From the NCBI GenBank assembly GCA_011049715.1, contig DRHF01000376.1, positions 1-51,292 on the forward strand: a DNA stretch of 51,292 nt. The letters run 5' to 3'. The notes below the pieces were generated by a model. The model searched no databases, had not been told where the DNA came from, and saw only the letters and a program-made list of their open reading frames with translations. Position numbers and translations under genes: made by a program. The stretch comes from Desulfobacterales bacterium. GTDB lineage: Bacteria > Desulfobacterota > Desulfobacteria > Desulfobacterales > UBA2156. Of the stretch, positions 7,906 through 15,744 are shown piece by piece. Each line of letters opens with the position of its first letter. The stretch's first letter is position 1.

Positions 7906-9099
7906 TCAGTACATCTCGTATTTAACCAGCCTACCGTCAAGCCCGCCGGCCTTGATCGGTTTTTTCCATGATGCTTTCAGTCCAATTTTTTTGATATAAT
8001 CCCGTTCTCCGAAATAAACAAAAGCGGCCGAGCCTTTGCATTTCTGTTTCAAAAAATCACCGAGATTTTTATAAAACACTTCAAGGTTCTCGTCTCTCCC
8101 CATCCGAATGCCATAAGGCGGATTGGTTACAATTACATGCCCTTCAAGGACGGGCAGCTTTCTGAAGTCCGCCCTTTCAACGCTTACGTTATTTCCGTAA
8201 TGGAGTCCCATAAGGTTTGTCCGTGCTGCACTGACAGCCTCCGCGGACACATCACTGCCCGCAATCAGCCCTTTCGGAAGTTTCCGGATGCGTCCGTCGG
8301 CCTCTTTTTTTACCTGCTTCCAGACAGCGCCTTCAAAGTCGGGAAGAAACTCAAAACCGAATCGATGCCTGAAAACACCCGCAGGAATATTGCTATACCG
8401 CATGAGCGCTTCACACAAAAGGGTTCCCGAACCGCACAAAGGATCATATAAAGGAACAGAACCGTCCCATTCGCTGAATCGGATAATCGCGGCGGCGACG
8501 GTTTCTTGCATCGGCGCTGAAACGGTCTCCTCTCTGTACCCTCTCCGGTGAAGCGCGCCGCCTGAAGTGTCGAGGCTTATTACTGCCTTATCGTTTCTTA
8601 TATGAAGGTTCAGCAGAATATCCGGATTCCTTACCGATACATCCGGACGCCGACCGGTTTTTTCTTTGAAATAGTCGGCAACCGCATCTTTAAGGCGGAG
8701 GGCAGCGTACTTTGAATGCGAAATCGTGCTGTCGGAAACATTCCCCGACACGGCAAAGGTGTTGCCTTCCACAAAAAAATCATCCCACTCGATCTGTTTG
8801 GCCTTCTGATACAGCGTATCGGTATCATGACAAGCGAATGATATTAACGGCGCAAGGCATCGTGAAAGAAGTATGGTCAGATAATTAATTCGATACAGGG
8901 TTGATTTGTCCGCCCTGAAACGAATTCCGCTGAATTCCGGCCTGACATCTTCGGCACCGAGTTCAGATAATTCCTCCGCGCCGGCTTCTTTTAAGCTTTC
9001 GGCTATCTGGGCAAAATAACGACAATCCTTCTGATACTGATATACCGCCGCTTGCCGTTTTTCTCTTCTAAGGCGTTTGACCCAATCGGCTGATACCAT
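7906..9099 (-). CDS. THUMP-domain class I rRNA methyltransferase (RlmL/YpsC type)
   Basis: A 397-residue protein. An N-terminal ferredoxin-like/THUMP RNA-binding region (residues about 20-170, ending in the LLNLHIRNDKAVISLDTSG block) precedes a Rossmann methyltransferase with YDPLCGSGTLLCEA (SAM motif I) and the catalytic VTNPPYGIRMG. This is the architecture of the N2-guanine methyltransferase half of E. coli RlmL and of stand-alone YpsC/RlmL-like enzymes; the fused RlmK half is absent. The likely reaction is m2G formation in 23S rRNA. The start follows GCGGTGAA. Confidence 0.92.
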   Translation of the reverse strand: MVSADWVKRLRREKRQAAVYQYQKDCRYFAQIAESLKEAGAEELSELGAEDVRPEFSGIRFRADKSTLYRINYLTILLSRCLAPLISFACHDTDTLYQKAKQIEWDDFFVEGNTFAVSGNVSDSTISHSKYAALRLKDAVADYFKEKTGRRPDVSVRNPDILLNLHIRNDKAVISLDTSGGALHRRGYREETVSAPMQETVAAAIIRFSEWDGSVPLYDPLCGSGTLLCEALMRYSNIPAGVFRHRFGFEFLPDFEGAVWKQVKKEADGRIRKLPKGLIAGSDVSAEAVSAARTNLMGLHYGNNVSVERADFRKLPVLEGHVIVTNPPYGIRMGRDENLEVFYKNLGDFLKQKCKGSAAFVYFGERDYIKKIGLKASWKKPIKAGGLDGRLVKYEMY

Positions 9100-9169
9100 T
9101 TTTCACCGCTTTCGTTTCAATCGGAACCGAAAAGAACGGTCGAGATATTTCTTGATCATTTCAAACCAT

Positions 9170-9235
9170 TTGCAGTATTAGCTGTTAAGCGCCTGAATGA
9201 GCCCTGCCGTTACTGCAACAGGGTAAATACTGCAA
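9170..9235. repeat. 66-bp inverted-repeat element with inner hairpin
   Basis: TTGCAGTATT (9170-9179) and AATACTGCAA (9226-9235) are perfect 10-bp inverted repeats. Between them CCCTG and CAGGG form an inner stem. A second short hairpin, GTTCTTC/GAAGAAC, lies at 9275-9293. The region is upstream of the methyltransferase gene and downstream of the NYN gene on the same strand, so it may hold a terminator or leader structure. The rest of 9100-9521 shows no gene. Confidence 0.4.
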
Positions 9236-9521
9236 GAGTTTGGGTGCAAAATTAACTGAATTGTGGAGAAGTCCGTTCTTCGTCGGGAAGAACGCGAGCG
9301 CGCCGCCGAAGAAAAATTTTAACTGGTTTTGATGTTAAGTTAAGTAAACCGTCTGCGTCTCATAATATCGTCCTTTCTCCTCCCCTTCGGAGAGGCTTTA
9401 ACCCTGTCTTAACACTCAATTGTTTTTTGTGCAATCGGATGGGTTCACTCCAGTCCTCAAAACCCCTATAAATTTACGTTTGTACAATCAATCAGGAAAG
9501 CCCCTTATTTTATACAGAAAA

Positions 9522-10343
9522 TCAAATGTTATGCACGGTTTTGATTCTGAAGCCGCCCGATTTTTGGTCTCGTTCAAGTTCAAGAATACCCTGTGCTTCG
9601 GCCTCTTCCAATAAGGCGCCAAAAGATCGAAAACCGTAATAGGATTCACTAAAGCCCGGTTTGCGGCGCTTTAAGGCTTGCTTGACCATGGAACCCCATA
9701 TCTTTTCCTCCTCTCCGCGCTCCTGTAAAAGGGCCTCATAAGTCTCGACAATCAGATCCCATGCCTCCTGCTTTTTGTTCTCAGTGGAAGGGGTATCTTT
9801 GCTTTTTGGTGTGCGAGAAGGCTTTTGTTTGCCCTTGCTTGCCGACGTTTTTTCCTTAGGCTTTTTGTGTTTGACCAAATCATCATAATAAATGAACTCG
9901 TCGCAATTGGCGATAAGCAAGTCTGATGTCGAATTTTTAACGCCGACGCCAATGACGGTCTTGTTGTTCTCACGAAGTTTACTGACAAGCGGGGAAAAAT
10001 CGGAGTCACCGCTGATGATGACGAAGGTGTCCACGTGCTCTTTCGTGTAGCAAAGGTCTAGCGCATCGACAACCATGCGTATATCCGCCGAGTTTTTACC
10101 GGATTGCCGAACATGCGGAATCTCGATCAATTCAAAAGACGCCTCATGCATCGCGGATTTGTAATCCTGGTAACGCGCCCAATCGCAGTAGGCCTTTTTT
10201 ACCACGATGTTTCCTTTCAGCAACAACCGCTCGAGAACCTTGGCAATATCGAACTGGGCATATTTTGAATCCCGAACGCCGATGGCAACATTTTCGAAGT
10301 CGCAGAAAACAGCCATAATCTTTGCATCTGAATGATGATTCAT
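9522..10343 (-). CDS. NYN-domain (PIN-like) nuclease with OST-HTH/LOTUS domain
   Basis: A 273-residue protein. The N-terminal NYN/DUF88 domain carries the acidic residues expected of a PIN-like metal nuclease: AVFCDFENVAIG, NSADIRMVVDALDL and IISGDSDFSPLV. After a Lys/Ser-rich linker (residues about 175-205), the C-terminal region (IWGSMVKQALKRRKP, then GFRSFGALLEEAEAQGILEL) matches the OST-HTH/LOTUS fold. This LabA-like combination is thought to bind and cut RNA. I place the start at 10343 because GAGGG lies 8 nt upstream; the ATG at 10349 would have only 2 nt spacing. Confidence 0.9.
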   Translation of the reverse strand: MNHHSDAKIMAVFCDFENVAIGVRDSKYAQFDIAKVLERLLLKGNIVVKKAYCDWARYQDYKSAMHEASFELIEIPHVRQSGKNSADIRMVVDALDLCYTKEHVDTFVIISGDSDFSPLVSKLRENNKTVIGVGVKNSTSDLLIANCDEFIYYDDLVKHKKPKEKTSASKGKQKPSRTPKSKDTPSTENKKQEAWDLIVETYEALLQERGEEEKIWGSMVKQALKRRKPGFSESYYGFRSFGALLEEAEAQGILELERDQKSGGFRIKTVHNI

Positions 10344-10394
10344 TGGCATATCCCTCTGTGTAAAAGATTGAAGTATGGCAAATTGATACATGCA

Positions 10395-10423
10395 ACCTAT
10401 CGCATTTTTACGGTTGCTGTCAA
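10395..10423 (-). promoter_or_regulatory. Possible promoter of NYN gene
   Basis: On the minus strand TTGACA (10423-10418) is followed after 17 bp by ATAGGT (10400-10395), about 50 bp upstream of the NYN start. The -35 is consensus and the -10 weak. A 6-bp inverted repeat ATACAA-T-TTGTAT lies further upstream at 10503-10515. Only a candidate. Confidence 0.35.
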
Positions 10424-10621
10424 ATTGGAGTCCTGAAAAATGCGGCTTTTGGCAAATAAAAAAGGAAAATCCATGTGATAGGATTCACCATTTTAAGTTA
10501 AGATACAATTTGTATATCCAATATGGTTTTGGTTCCGGTTTTTATCAAATCATGGCTGTACAACTCAAACTGCCCTTTTTAACAAAAAGGTGAATATCAC
10601 AGGTTTTAGCAGTTAGGTGGG

Positions 10622-11884
10622 TTAATTATTTGATGTGATAGTGGACAGAAACTGCGAGTCCGTCTTCTTTGAAGGATCCGGCGACAGGAAAGCCAGAATA
10701 GATACAAGCATCGTTAGGACAATACCGCCGACAACAATTGCAGTGATAGGCACGCCAAGGTCGATAAGCCACCCAAATAGAACCGGGCTTAGGGCCGTGG
10801 CAAATACCGAGGCTGAAATGATTAGACTTGTAATGGCCCCTAAAGATTGAACACCGAATGATTCAGCCCAAAGTACGGACATGGTCACGTTTGTGCAACC
10901 AACACCTAGCCCGGAAAAGAAAAGCCATATCGGGGCCGTAGCTGCATGGGTTCCCGAAGCAAGAATAATCAGTCCGCAAATATAAGGGATAAGCACGTAA
11001 GGATAAATTGTCCGGGCTTTGTAGCGATCCACAACGGATCCCATCCAAAAAGAGCCGATCCTTCCGGTGATAGCCGAAATTGCGAACCACGCCGCCACCC
11101 ATTCCAGTGACCAGCCTTTATGATCGGCGATACTTCCTATATGAATAATCAAACCGGTGCTAACAAAAGGAATTAATAAGGCCATGGGCACAGAAAAATA
11201 GAAAAACGGGATTTGCAGGACATCCTTCCGCGTCCATATTTTTCCGCCCACCTCACCGGATTCAAGGTTAGTCTGAGGTGGTTGTTGATATCGATCGGTT
11301 TTTTTAAGCAAACCCAGGCTGATTGGCATAAATAGAAAAAGACAGAAGGCGGCCACTATGACCATTGTTGCCTGCCAGTCGAAAATTGAGATTAATAATG
11401 CTAAGGTAACCGGAAACACAGCTGTGCCCGCGGAAAATCCCACCCCGACAATGGCCAGGGCCTTTCCTCTTTGATCGCCGAAAAACCGGGTTGTAGCCAC
11501 ACCAGCGATTTGGGTCATAAGCCCCTGACCGAATAGACGCAGCATTAAGATCCCAGTAAATAAAAGCGGAATAATCGTTGCCGTGGCGGTGACCAGACAG
11601 CCGATCATCATTCCTACGCCTACGCAAACACTGTAGATCCGCAGATTATGGCGGTCCACCATAGGCCCTAAGAAAGGTAGAACCAAGGCGCTGGCTAAAG
11701 TAGCTGTGGAATATAGCAGTCCGAATCCACCGGCGCTCAAACCGAATGCGGCTGTGAGCGAAGGAACGAAAATAGCCACGGCAAATGTTTGCCCCGGACT
11801 GGAATAGAACATGTGCAACATGCCAAAAATCAAATAACGCGGATAGGTGCGCAATAAATGCAAATAATCTTTGAAAGCGTTCAC
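10622..11884 (-). CDS. MFS transporter
   Basis: A 420-residue protein with about 12 hydrophobic segments in two halves joined by a charged loop (TDRYQQPPQ to KIWTRKDV, residues about 200-225). The loop after segment 2 reads GPMVDRHNLR, the MFS signature G-x-x-x-D-R. It resembles monocarboxylate/oxalate-formate type carriers, but the substrate is not readable. The start is GTG at 11884 with AGGGGA 6 nt upstream. The gene follows the fumarate-reductase-like flavoprotein on the same strand across a 362-bp gap, so it may import that enzyme's organic acid substrate; this is an inference from position. Confidence 0.9.
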   Translation of the reverse strand: MNAFKDYLHLLRTYPRYLIFGMLHMFYSSPGQTFAVAIFVPSLTAAFGLSAGGFGLLYSTATLASALVLPFLGPMVDRHNLRIYSVCVGVGMMIGCLVTATATIIPLLFTGILMLRLFGQGLMTQIAGVATTRFFGDQRGKALAIVGVGFSAGTAVFPVTLALLISIFDWQATMVIVAAFCLFLFMPISLGLLKKTDRYQQPPQTNLESGEVGGKIWTRKDVLQIPFFYFSVPMALLIPFVSTGLIIHIGSIADHKGWSLEWVAAWFAISAITGRIGSFWMGSVVDRYKARTIYPYVLIPYICGLIILASGTHAATAPIWLFFSGLGVGCTNVTMSVLWAESFGVQSLGAITSLIISASVFATALSPVLFGWLIDLGVPITAIVVGGIVLTMLVSILAFLSPDPSKKTDSQFLSTITSNN

Positions 11885-11902
11885 AAAAATTCCCCTAATG
11901 AT

Positions 11903-12092
11903 TGATGAACTGCAAAAAGGCCATATTGCTCTCTAAATGACCATTTTGGGGCGCTTAGATAGGTGATACTAAATTTCAAGAACTCGTCGTAACCTCCTCA
12001 AACAGCTTGAAATTCTTAACGTATCACCTAACAAAACGCTTTATCCCAAAATGCTCAAAGTCGTTCGCAAATGACTTTTTACGAGTTCATCA
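11903..12092. mobile_element. 190-bp element with long imperfect inverted repeats (MITE-like)
   Basis: Left and right halves are inverted copies. Matching blocks from outside in are TGATGAACT with a nearby AAAAAG (11903-11919 against 12075-12092), CATTTTGGG (11942-11950 against 12045-12053), TAGGTGATAC (11960-11969 against 12021-12030) and AATTTCAAG (11972-11980 against 12006-12014). The unmatched centre is about 25 bp. It encodes nothing and could fold into one long hairpin. It lies between the flavoprotein and MFS genes. Smaller hairpins (ATTGAAA/TTTCAAT) follow to about 12120. The rest of 11885-12246 shows no gene. Confidence 0.6.
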
Positions 12093-12246
12093 TGATTGAA
12101 ACTCAAATCTTTTTCAATGCGGCGTTATATGGCAGTTCTTACAACTTCGAAAAATGTGTGATACGTATGGAGATATCGAAAAAATTCAAGATAATACCAA
12201 ATTGCGGATCTAGCCGTAATCTTTGCTTCAAAACATAGTTCGAACA

Positions 12247-13662
12247 TCACCATTGGGCTGCATTACGGCCGGCAATGCGTCCAAAAATCAAACATTCCGT
12301 AATCGAGAGCCCTCCAAGGCGACATGCCCCATGTATTCCACCGGTAACCTCACCAGCCGCATACAGTCTTTCTATGGGTTGGTGGCTCAAATCGATCACC
12401 TGGGCCTTGGTGTTAATCTGGATGCCACCCATCGTGTAGTGCACTTTCGGCCATAAACGGACGCCGTAGTAAGGAGGGTTTACCAGGGGTTTTGAGCCTT
12501 TCAGAATGGACTTTCCGAACTCTTCATCTGTTTCATTTCTCACATAGCTATTATACCTGTCGATGGTCTCTTGTAAGGCTTCGAGGGGGATATTGTAAGC
12601 CACGGCCAGATCCTCCAACCCTTTGAAACTTTTTACCACGCCTCGTTTCAGGCATTTGTCTATTATCTGGCCGGATTGTCTAATCCCCTCCGTGTCAGCG
12701 ATTCCGATGCAAGGCGTGCCGATATTCATAATGGCATCAGCGCAGGCCTTACGGTCCCCCAACTCATTGACAAACCGTCGGCTGGTAGCCGGGTCCACCA
12801 TCACCCCATAAGTGAAGACAATATAATCCGCGAACAAGGGGCCGACACCATACATTTTCTCATCAGGAGAGGTCCATGGCCCCAACTGAATACAAGAAAG
12901 CTGGACAGGGGCTGCACAAATCCTCATGGCCTCGATCAATGCCTCGGCGGTGGTGCCTGCTCGATTGGTACTGTCCACATCCCTGGTAAGTCGAGGATCC
13001 TGAATAACCCTAAAAGCGATGTCATTGGCGAATCCTCCTGTGGCCAGAATCACCGCCCTTCTGGCCTTCATGCACTTGGGTGTCCCGCTTTCCGCATCCG
13101 GAAATACGTAACCATCACGGATTCTTATACCCTTCACCAAGCCATCGGTATCCTGGAGGAGCTTTTCGAGATACGCATGTGTTCTCACTTTCACTCCCAG
13201 TTCTTTGACCTTGGAAAATAGAGCTCTGACAATCCCTGATCCAGACTGGTTGTATGTGATATAAGTACGAGGCACTGAGTGCCCCCCAAATTGGTCCACC
13301 CTTTCTTTATACTTCACACCAAGGTAATCAATGGTCCACTGCAGGACCTCTTCGGACCTTTCAGCCACTATTCGCGCTAGATCTGGATAATTGAGACCAA
13401 GTCCTGCTTTCAACATATCGTTATACAAGAGCTCCGGTGAGTTCTCAATTCCATCTTTTTTTTGCAACAGCGGTCCAGCCGCTGATACATTACCATCGCT
13501 GATGATGGAATTTCCCCCCCGGCCTTTCATTTTTTCGATTATAATCACCGAGCTTCCCGCGCTTTTAGCTTCTATTGCTGCAGCCAGGCCAGCAAACCCG
13601 CTTCCGATTACGAGAACGTCAGTTGTTTCATCCCATCTTGAGGGTAGTCTCGAATTTTCCAT
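12247..13662 (-). CDS. FAD-dependent fumarate-reductase-like oxidoreductase
   Basis: A 471-residue protein of the FAD_binding_2 group. A dinucleotide-binding motif GSGFAGLAAAIEA (about 20-32) is followed by the FAD-contacting GRGGNSIISDGN, GGHSVPRTY near residue 126, HYTMGGI near 412 and the C-terminal GEVTGGIHGACRLGG. These blocks match flavocytochrome c/urocanate reductase relatives that reduce a C=C bond of an organic acid. There is no signal peptide, heme CxxCH or FMN-attachment domain, so it is a soluble flavin-only form that needs another electron donor. GAGG lies about 11 nt before the ATG. The MFS gene downstream may supply the substrate. Confidence 0.88.
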   Translation of the reverse strand: MENSRLPSRWDETTDVLVIGSGFAGLAAAIEAKSAGSSVIIIEKMKGRGGNSIISDGNVSAAGPLLQKKDGIENSPELLYNDMLKAGLGLNYPDLARIVAERSEEVLQWTIDYLGVKYKERVDQFGGHSVPRTYITYNQSGSGIVRALFSKVKELGVKVRTHAYLEKLLQDTDGLVKGIRIRDGYVFPDAESGTPKCMKARRAVILATGGFANDIAFRVIQDPRLTRDVDSTNRAGTTAEALIEAMRICAAPVQLSCIQLGPWTSPDEKMYGVGPLFADYIVFTYGVMVDPATSRRFVNELGDRKACADAIMNIGTPCIGIADTEGIRQSGQIIDKCLKRGVVKSFKGLEDLAVAYNIPLEALQETIDRYNSYVRNETDEEFGKSILKGSKPLVNPPYYGVRLWPKVHYTMGGIQINTKAQVIDLSHQPIERLYAAGEVTGGIHGACRLGGLSITECLIFGRIAGRNAAQW

Positions 13663-13720
13663 AATTCTATATGCCTCTATGGTTTATCATTTTACAGAAT
13701 GCTAAAGAGCATTTTTAGTT

Positions 13721-13951
13721 TCACAATCTCTGCATAAGGGTGAGGAGAAATATGATAGAATAGAATTTCCTTTTTGAGTTCGAAGTAAGTGAAACTTTAA
13801 AGTTGTGTACTATTACCGGCTGAATGCCAGCACCTCGCAGGGTTTTCACGGGGTTCAAGAGCCACTGTCGAAGCCTGCTCTCCATAATCACTCCAGCTGG
13901 TTTGAAAAGCAAATTCAGAATCTTTGAATTTCCCAAGTCTTCTGTATTCAT
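13721..13951 (-). pseudogene. Truncated class I methyltransferase, N-terminal fragment
   Basis: A good ribosome binding site (AGGAG, 7 nt spacing) and ATG at 13951 start a frame reading PAGVIMESRLRQWLLNPVKTL and then RGAGIQP. This resembles the N-terminus of small UbiE-like SAM methyltransferases, where the next residues should be G-x-x-V-L-E-V-G-C-G-T-G. Instead the sequence changes abruptly after residue 45 (near 13817) to VIVHNFKVSL and stops at 76 residues. The SAM-binding domain is missing, so the gene is a remnant joined to unrelated DNA by a deletion. The family call is from memory of the conserved N-terminal segment. Confidence 0.55.
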
Positions 13952-14156
13952 TTTTCATCTCCTGACTCGGATAGAGTGTAAATCTATAGTGTTGTCATGC
14001 CAGACCGCCTATTTTACAACCCTCAACTTATGCGTCTCCCGAAGTTTCTTCCATAATTCTTTCATTATAACAGTTGAGGCATCCGACCTGTTAGTGTTTT
14101 GTGTGCACACCCGTGGTTATAAACGGTGCAACAGCGCTGAGCGGATTTATCACCAA

Positions 14157-14360
14157 CTATTCACTCTGTATTTCTTTAAGTCTCTTCTGAACTACTTTGT
14201 TTAATTGGTCGATCTTCCTCTCTGTCTCCTTTGCTTTTTCGATTGCCGTAATTTTCGATTGCCCCTCGTTTTCGGACATACGTGAGGTAGTATCTCGGCT
14301 GACAAGGTAAACGGTAACCAGCAGGACGATCAGAATAGCGATGATCGCAAAAGCTCGCAT
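14157..14360 (-). CDS. Small membrane-anchored coiled-coil protein, unknown function
   Basis: A 67-residue protein with a clear ribosome binding site (GGGGGTGG, 4 nt before ATG). Residues 4-20 (AFAIIAILIVLLVTVYL) form a single transmembrane anchor, followed by a charged, Glu/Lys-rich helix (residues about 35-65) likely to be a coiled coil facing the periplasm or cytoplasm. I do not recognise a family. The strong start signal and ordered composition argue that it is real. Neighbours give no hint of function. Confidence 0.6.
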   Translation of the reverse strand: MRAFAIIAILIVLLVTVYLVSRDTTSRMSENEGQSKITAIEKAKETERKIDQLNKVVQKRLKEIQSE

Positions 14361-14718
14361 ATTTCCACCCCCTTCAATCCATAGTGGGATTCACTCGCAA
14401 CGCTTTTTAATCATACACCATCCATTTATCAGCATCAAGTCGCCCTAATAAAGCAGGTTGTTTTGGGGTGGGCATTTGTGAGAGTCTTTTTCTGATGTTT
14501 CAGGAACTTAGCATTGCCCGACCCCAAGCCGAAGTGTCAAGCGAAAATTTCTACTTTAGCGAAATTATTTTTTTCTGAAAATGGATTACAGTGTTTATCT
14601 ACAGAAAAGATTCCTTGTATTACCCTTATAAAACAGAAATATTTCATACTTATTGCTATATTAAATAAGATATATAGAATTTATCCCTGCTCATTTTTTT
14701 CGAAATACTGAAAGAATC
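14361..14718. other. Non-coding stretch with repeat copy
   Basis: This 358-bp gap contains the second copy of the 46-bp dispersed repeat (14591-14636) and A/T-rich sequence beyond it. I see no convincing gene, tRNA or strong terminator. Confidence 0.5.
14591..14636 (+). repeat. Dispersed 46-bp repeat, copy 2
   Basis: Same orientation as the copy at 559-603, with 34 of 36 core bases identical (ACAGAAAAGATTCC.. to ..CCTTATAAAACAG). It stands alone in the gap downstream of the REC-HD-GYP gene, with no mobile gene beside it. Confidence 0.6.
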
Positions 14719-15723
14719 CTATTTTTCAACACTAAACTGGTTGCAAATATCAATAAACCGATTTTCACACGCCAAAAAGGTTTCAACGATTATGGGATCA
14801 AAATGATTTCCTTTTTCATCTACAATGATGGACTTGGCCAGATCATGGCTGTAGGCTGTCTTATAGACCCGTTTGCTAACCAGCGCGTCATATACATCCG
14901 ACAATGTCACAATACGCGCTGAAAGCGGAATATCATATCCTTTCCAGCCATCGGGATAACCTGTACCATCAAATTTTTCATGATGTGAGCGCGCAATTTC
15001 AGCACTCATCTGCAAATAGTCTGCTTTCGGGAATTTTACTAACGCATCATTTAAGGTGTTAAATCCGATACTAGTATGCGTTTTCATTATCCCAAATTCC
15101 TTATCATCTAATCGGCCCGGCTTAAGCAAAATATAGTCGGGAATACCGATTTTGCCAATATCGTGCAAGGGGCTGGTCAGAAAAATGTTATCAGCAAACA
15201 GTTTGTCTATTTCGGGTGCCGAATCCTTTGATTCGACTAACGATTCGGCCAGTGTCTTTGAATAAAATCGCATCCGTTCCAGATGGTTGCCCGTTTCAGG
15301 ATCTCGTGACTCGGCTAGTTTCGCCAAGGAAAAAATTACAATATCTCTTTCCCCAATTCTTAATATTCGCTCACCGGACTTGATTCGCACGGCAACCTCA
15401 TCTTTGACAAATGGTTTGGAAATAAACCCATCCGCTCCTGCATCCATAGCCGTAATAATGGATCGCATGTCTTGCTTTGCTGTTACGACGATAAGAAAAG
15501 TATATTGACTGCCTTCATTTTCCCGAATTTTTCGGCATAGTTCCAAACCGTCCATTTTGGGCATAACCCAATCCGTGATAACGATTCTCTGCCTTTGATG
15601 TTTCCAGATCTCCCATCCCTCAAGCCCATCTTTGGCGATAATCGTTTCGTGTCCAGTACCCCTTACGATAACATCCATTTTCGTGCGGCTGACACCTTCA
15701 TCATCTACAATTAGAATTTTCAT
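14719..15723 (-). CDS. Response regulator with HD-GYP c-di-GMP phosphodiesterase domain
   Basis: A 334-residue RpfG-type protein. The receiver domain (1-120) has MKILIVDDE, phospho-acceptor Asp in VITDWVMPKMDG and the Lys in FISKPF. The HD-GYP domain (about 125-320) has SPLHDIGKIGIPD (HD pair) and HHEKFDGTGYPDG (GYP). HD-GYP enzymes hydrolyse c-di-GMP. A strong AAAAAGGGAT lies before the ATG. It is the last gene of a three-gene unit behind a PotD-like protein and a hybrid kinase (21 bp gap), so phosphorylation by that kinase is the likely control. Confidence 0.95.
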   Translation of the reverse strand: MKILIVDDEGVSRTKMDVIVRGTGHETIIAKDGLEGWEIWKHQRQRIVITDWVMPKMDGLELCRKIRENEGSQYTFLIVVTAKQDMRSIITAMDAGADGFISKPFVKDEVAVRIKSGERILRIGERDIVIFSLAKLAESRDPETGNHLERMRFYSKTLAESLVESKDSAPEIDKLFADNIFLTSPLHDIGKIGIPDYILLKPGRLDDKEFGIMKTHTSIGFNTLNDALVKFPKADYLQMSAEIARSHHEKFDGTGYPDGWKGYDIPLSARIVTLSDVYDALVSKRVYKTAYSHDLAKSIIVDEKGNHFDPIIVETFLACENRFIDICNQFSVEK

Positions 15724-15744
15724 TACCGATCCCTTTTTGTTATC

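Noticed and set aside
12024..12140. Integron attC-like site suggested by CACCTAAC and GGCGTTATAT words
   Set aside because: The core boxes do not pair (GTTATAT is not the complement of the left box), no integrase or cassette series is present, and the left box is part of the larger inverted repeat.
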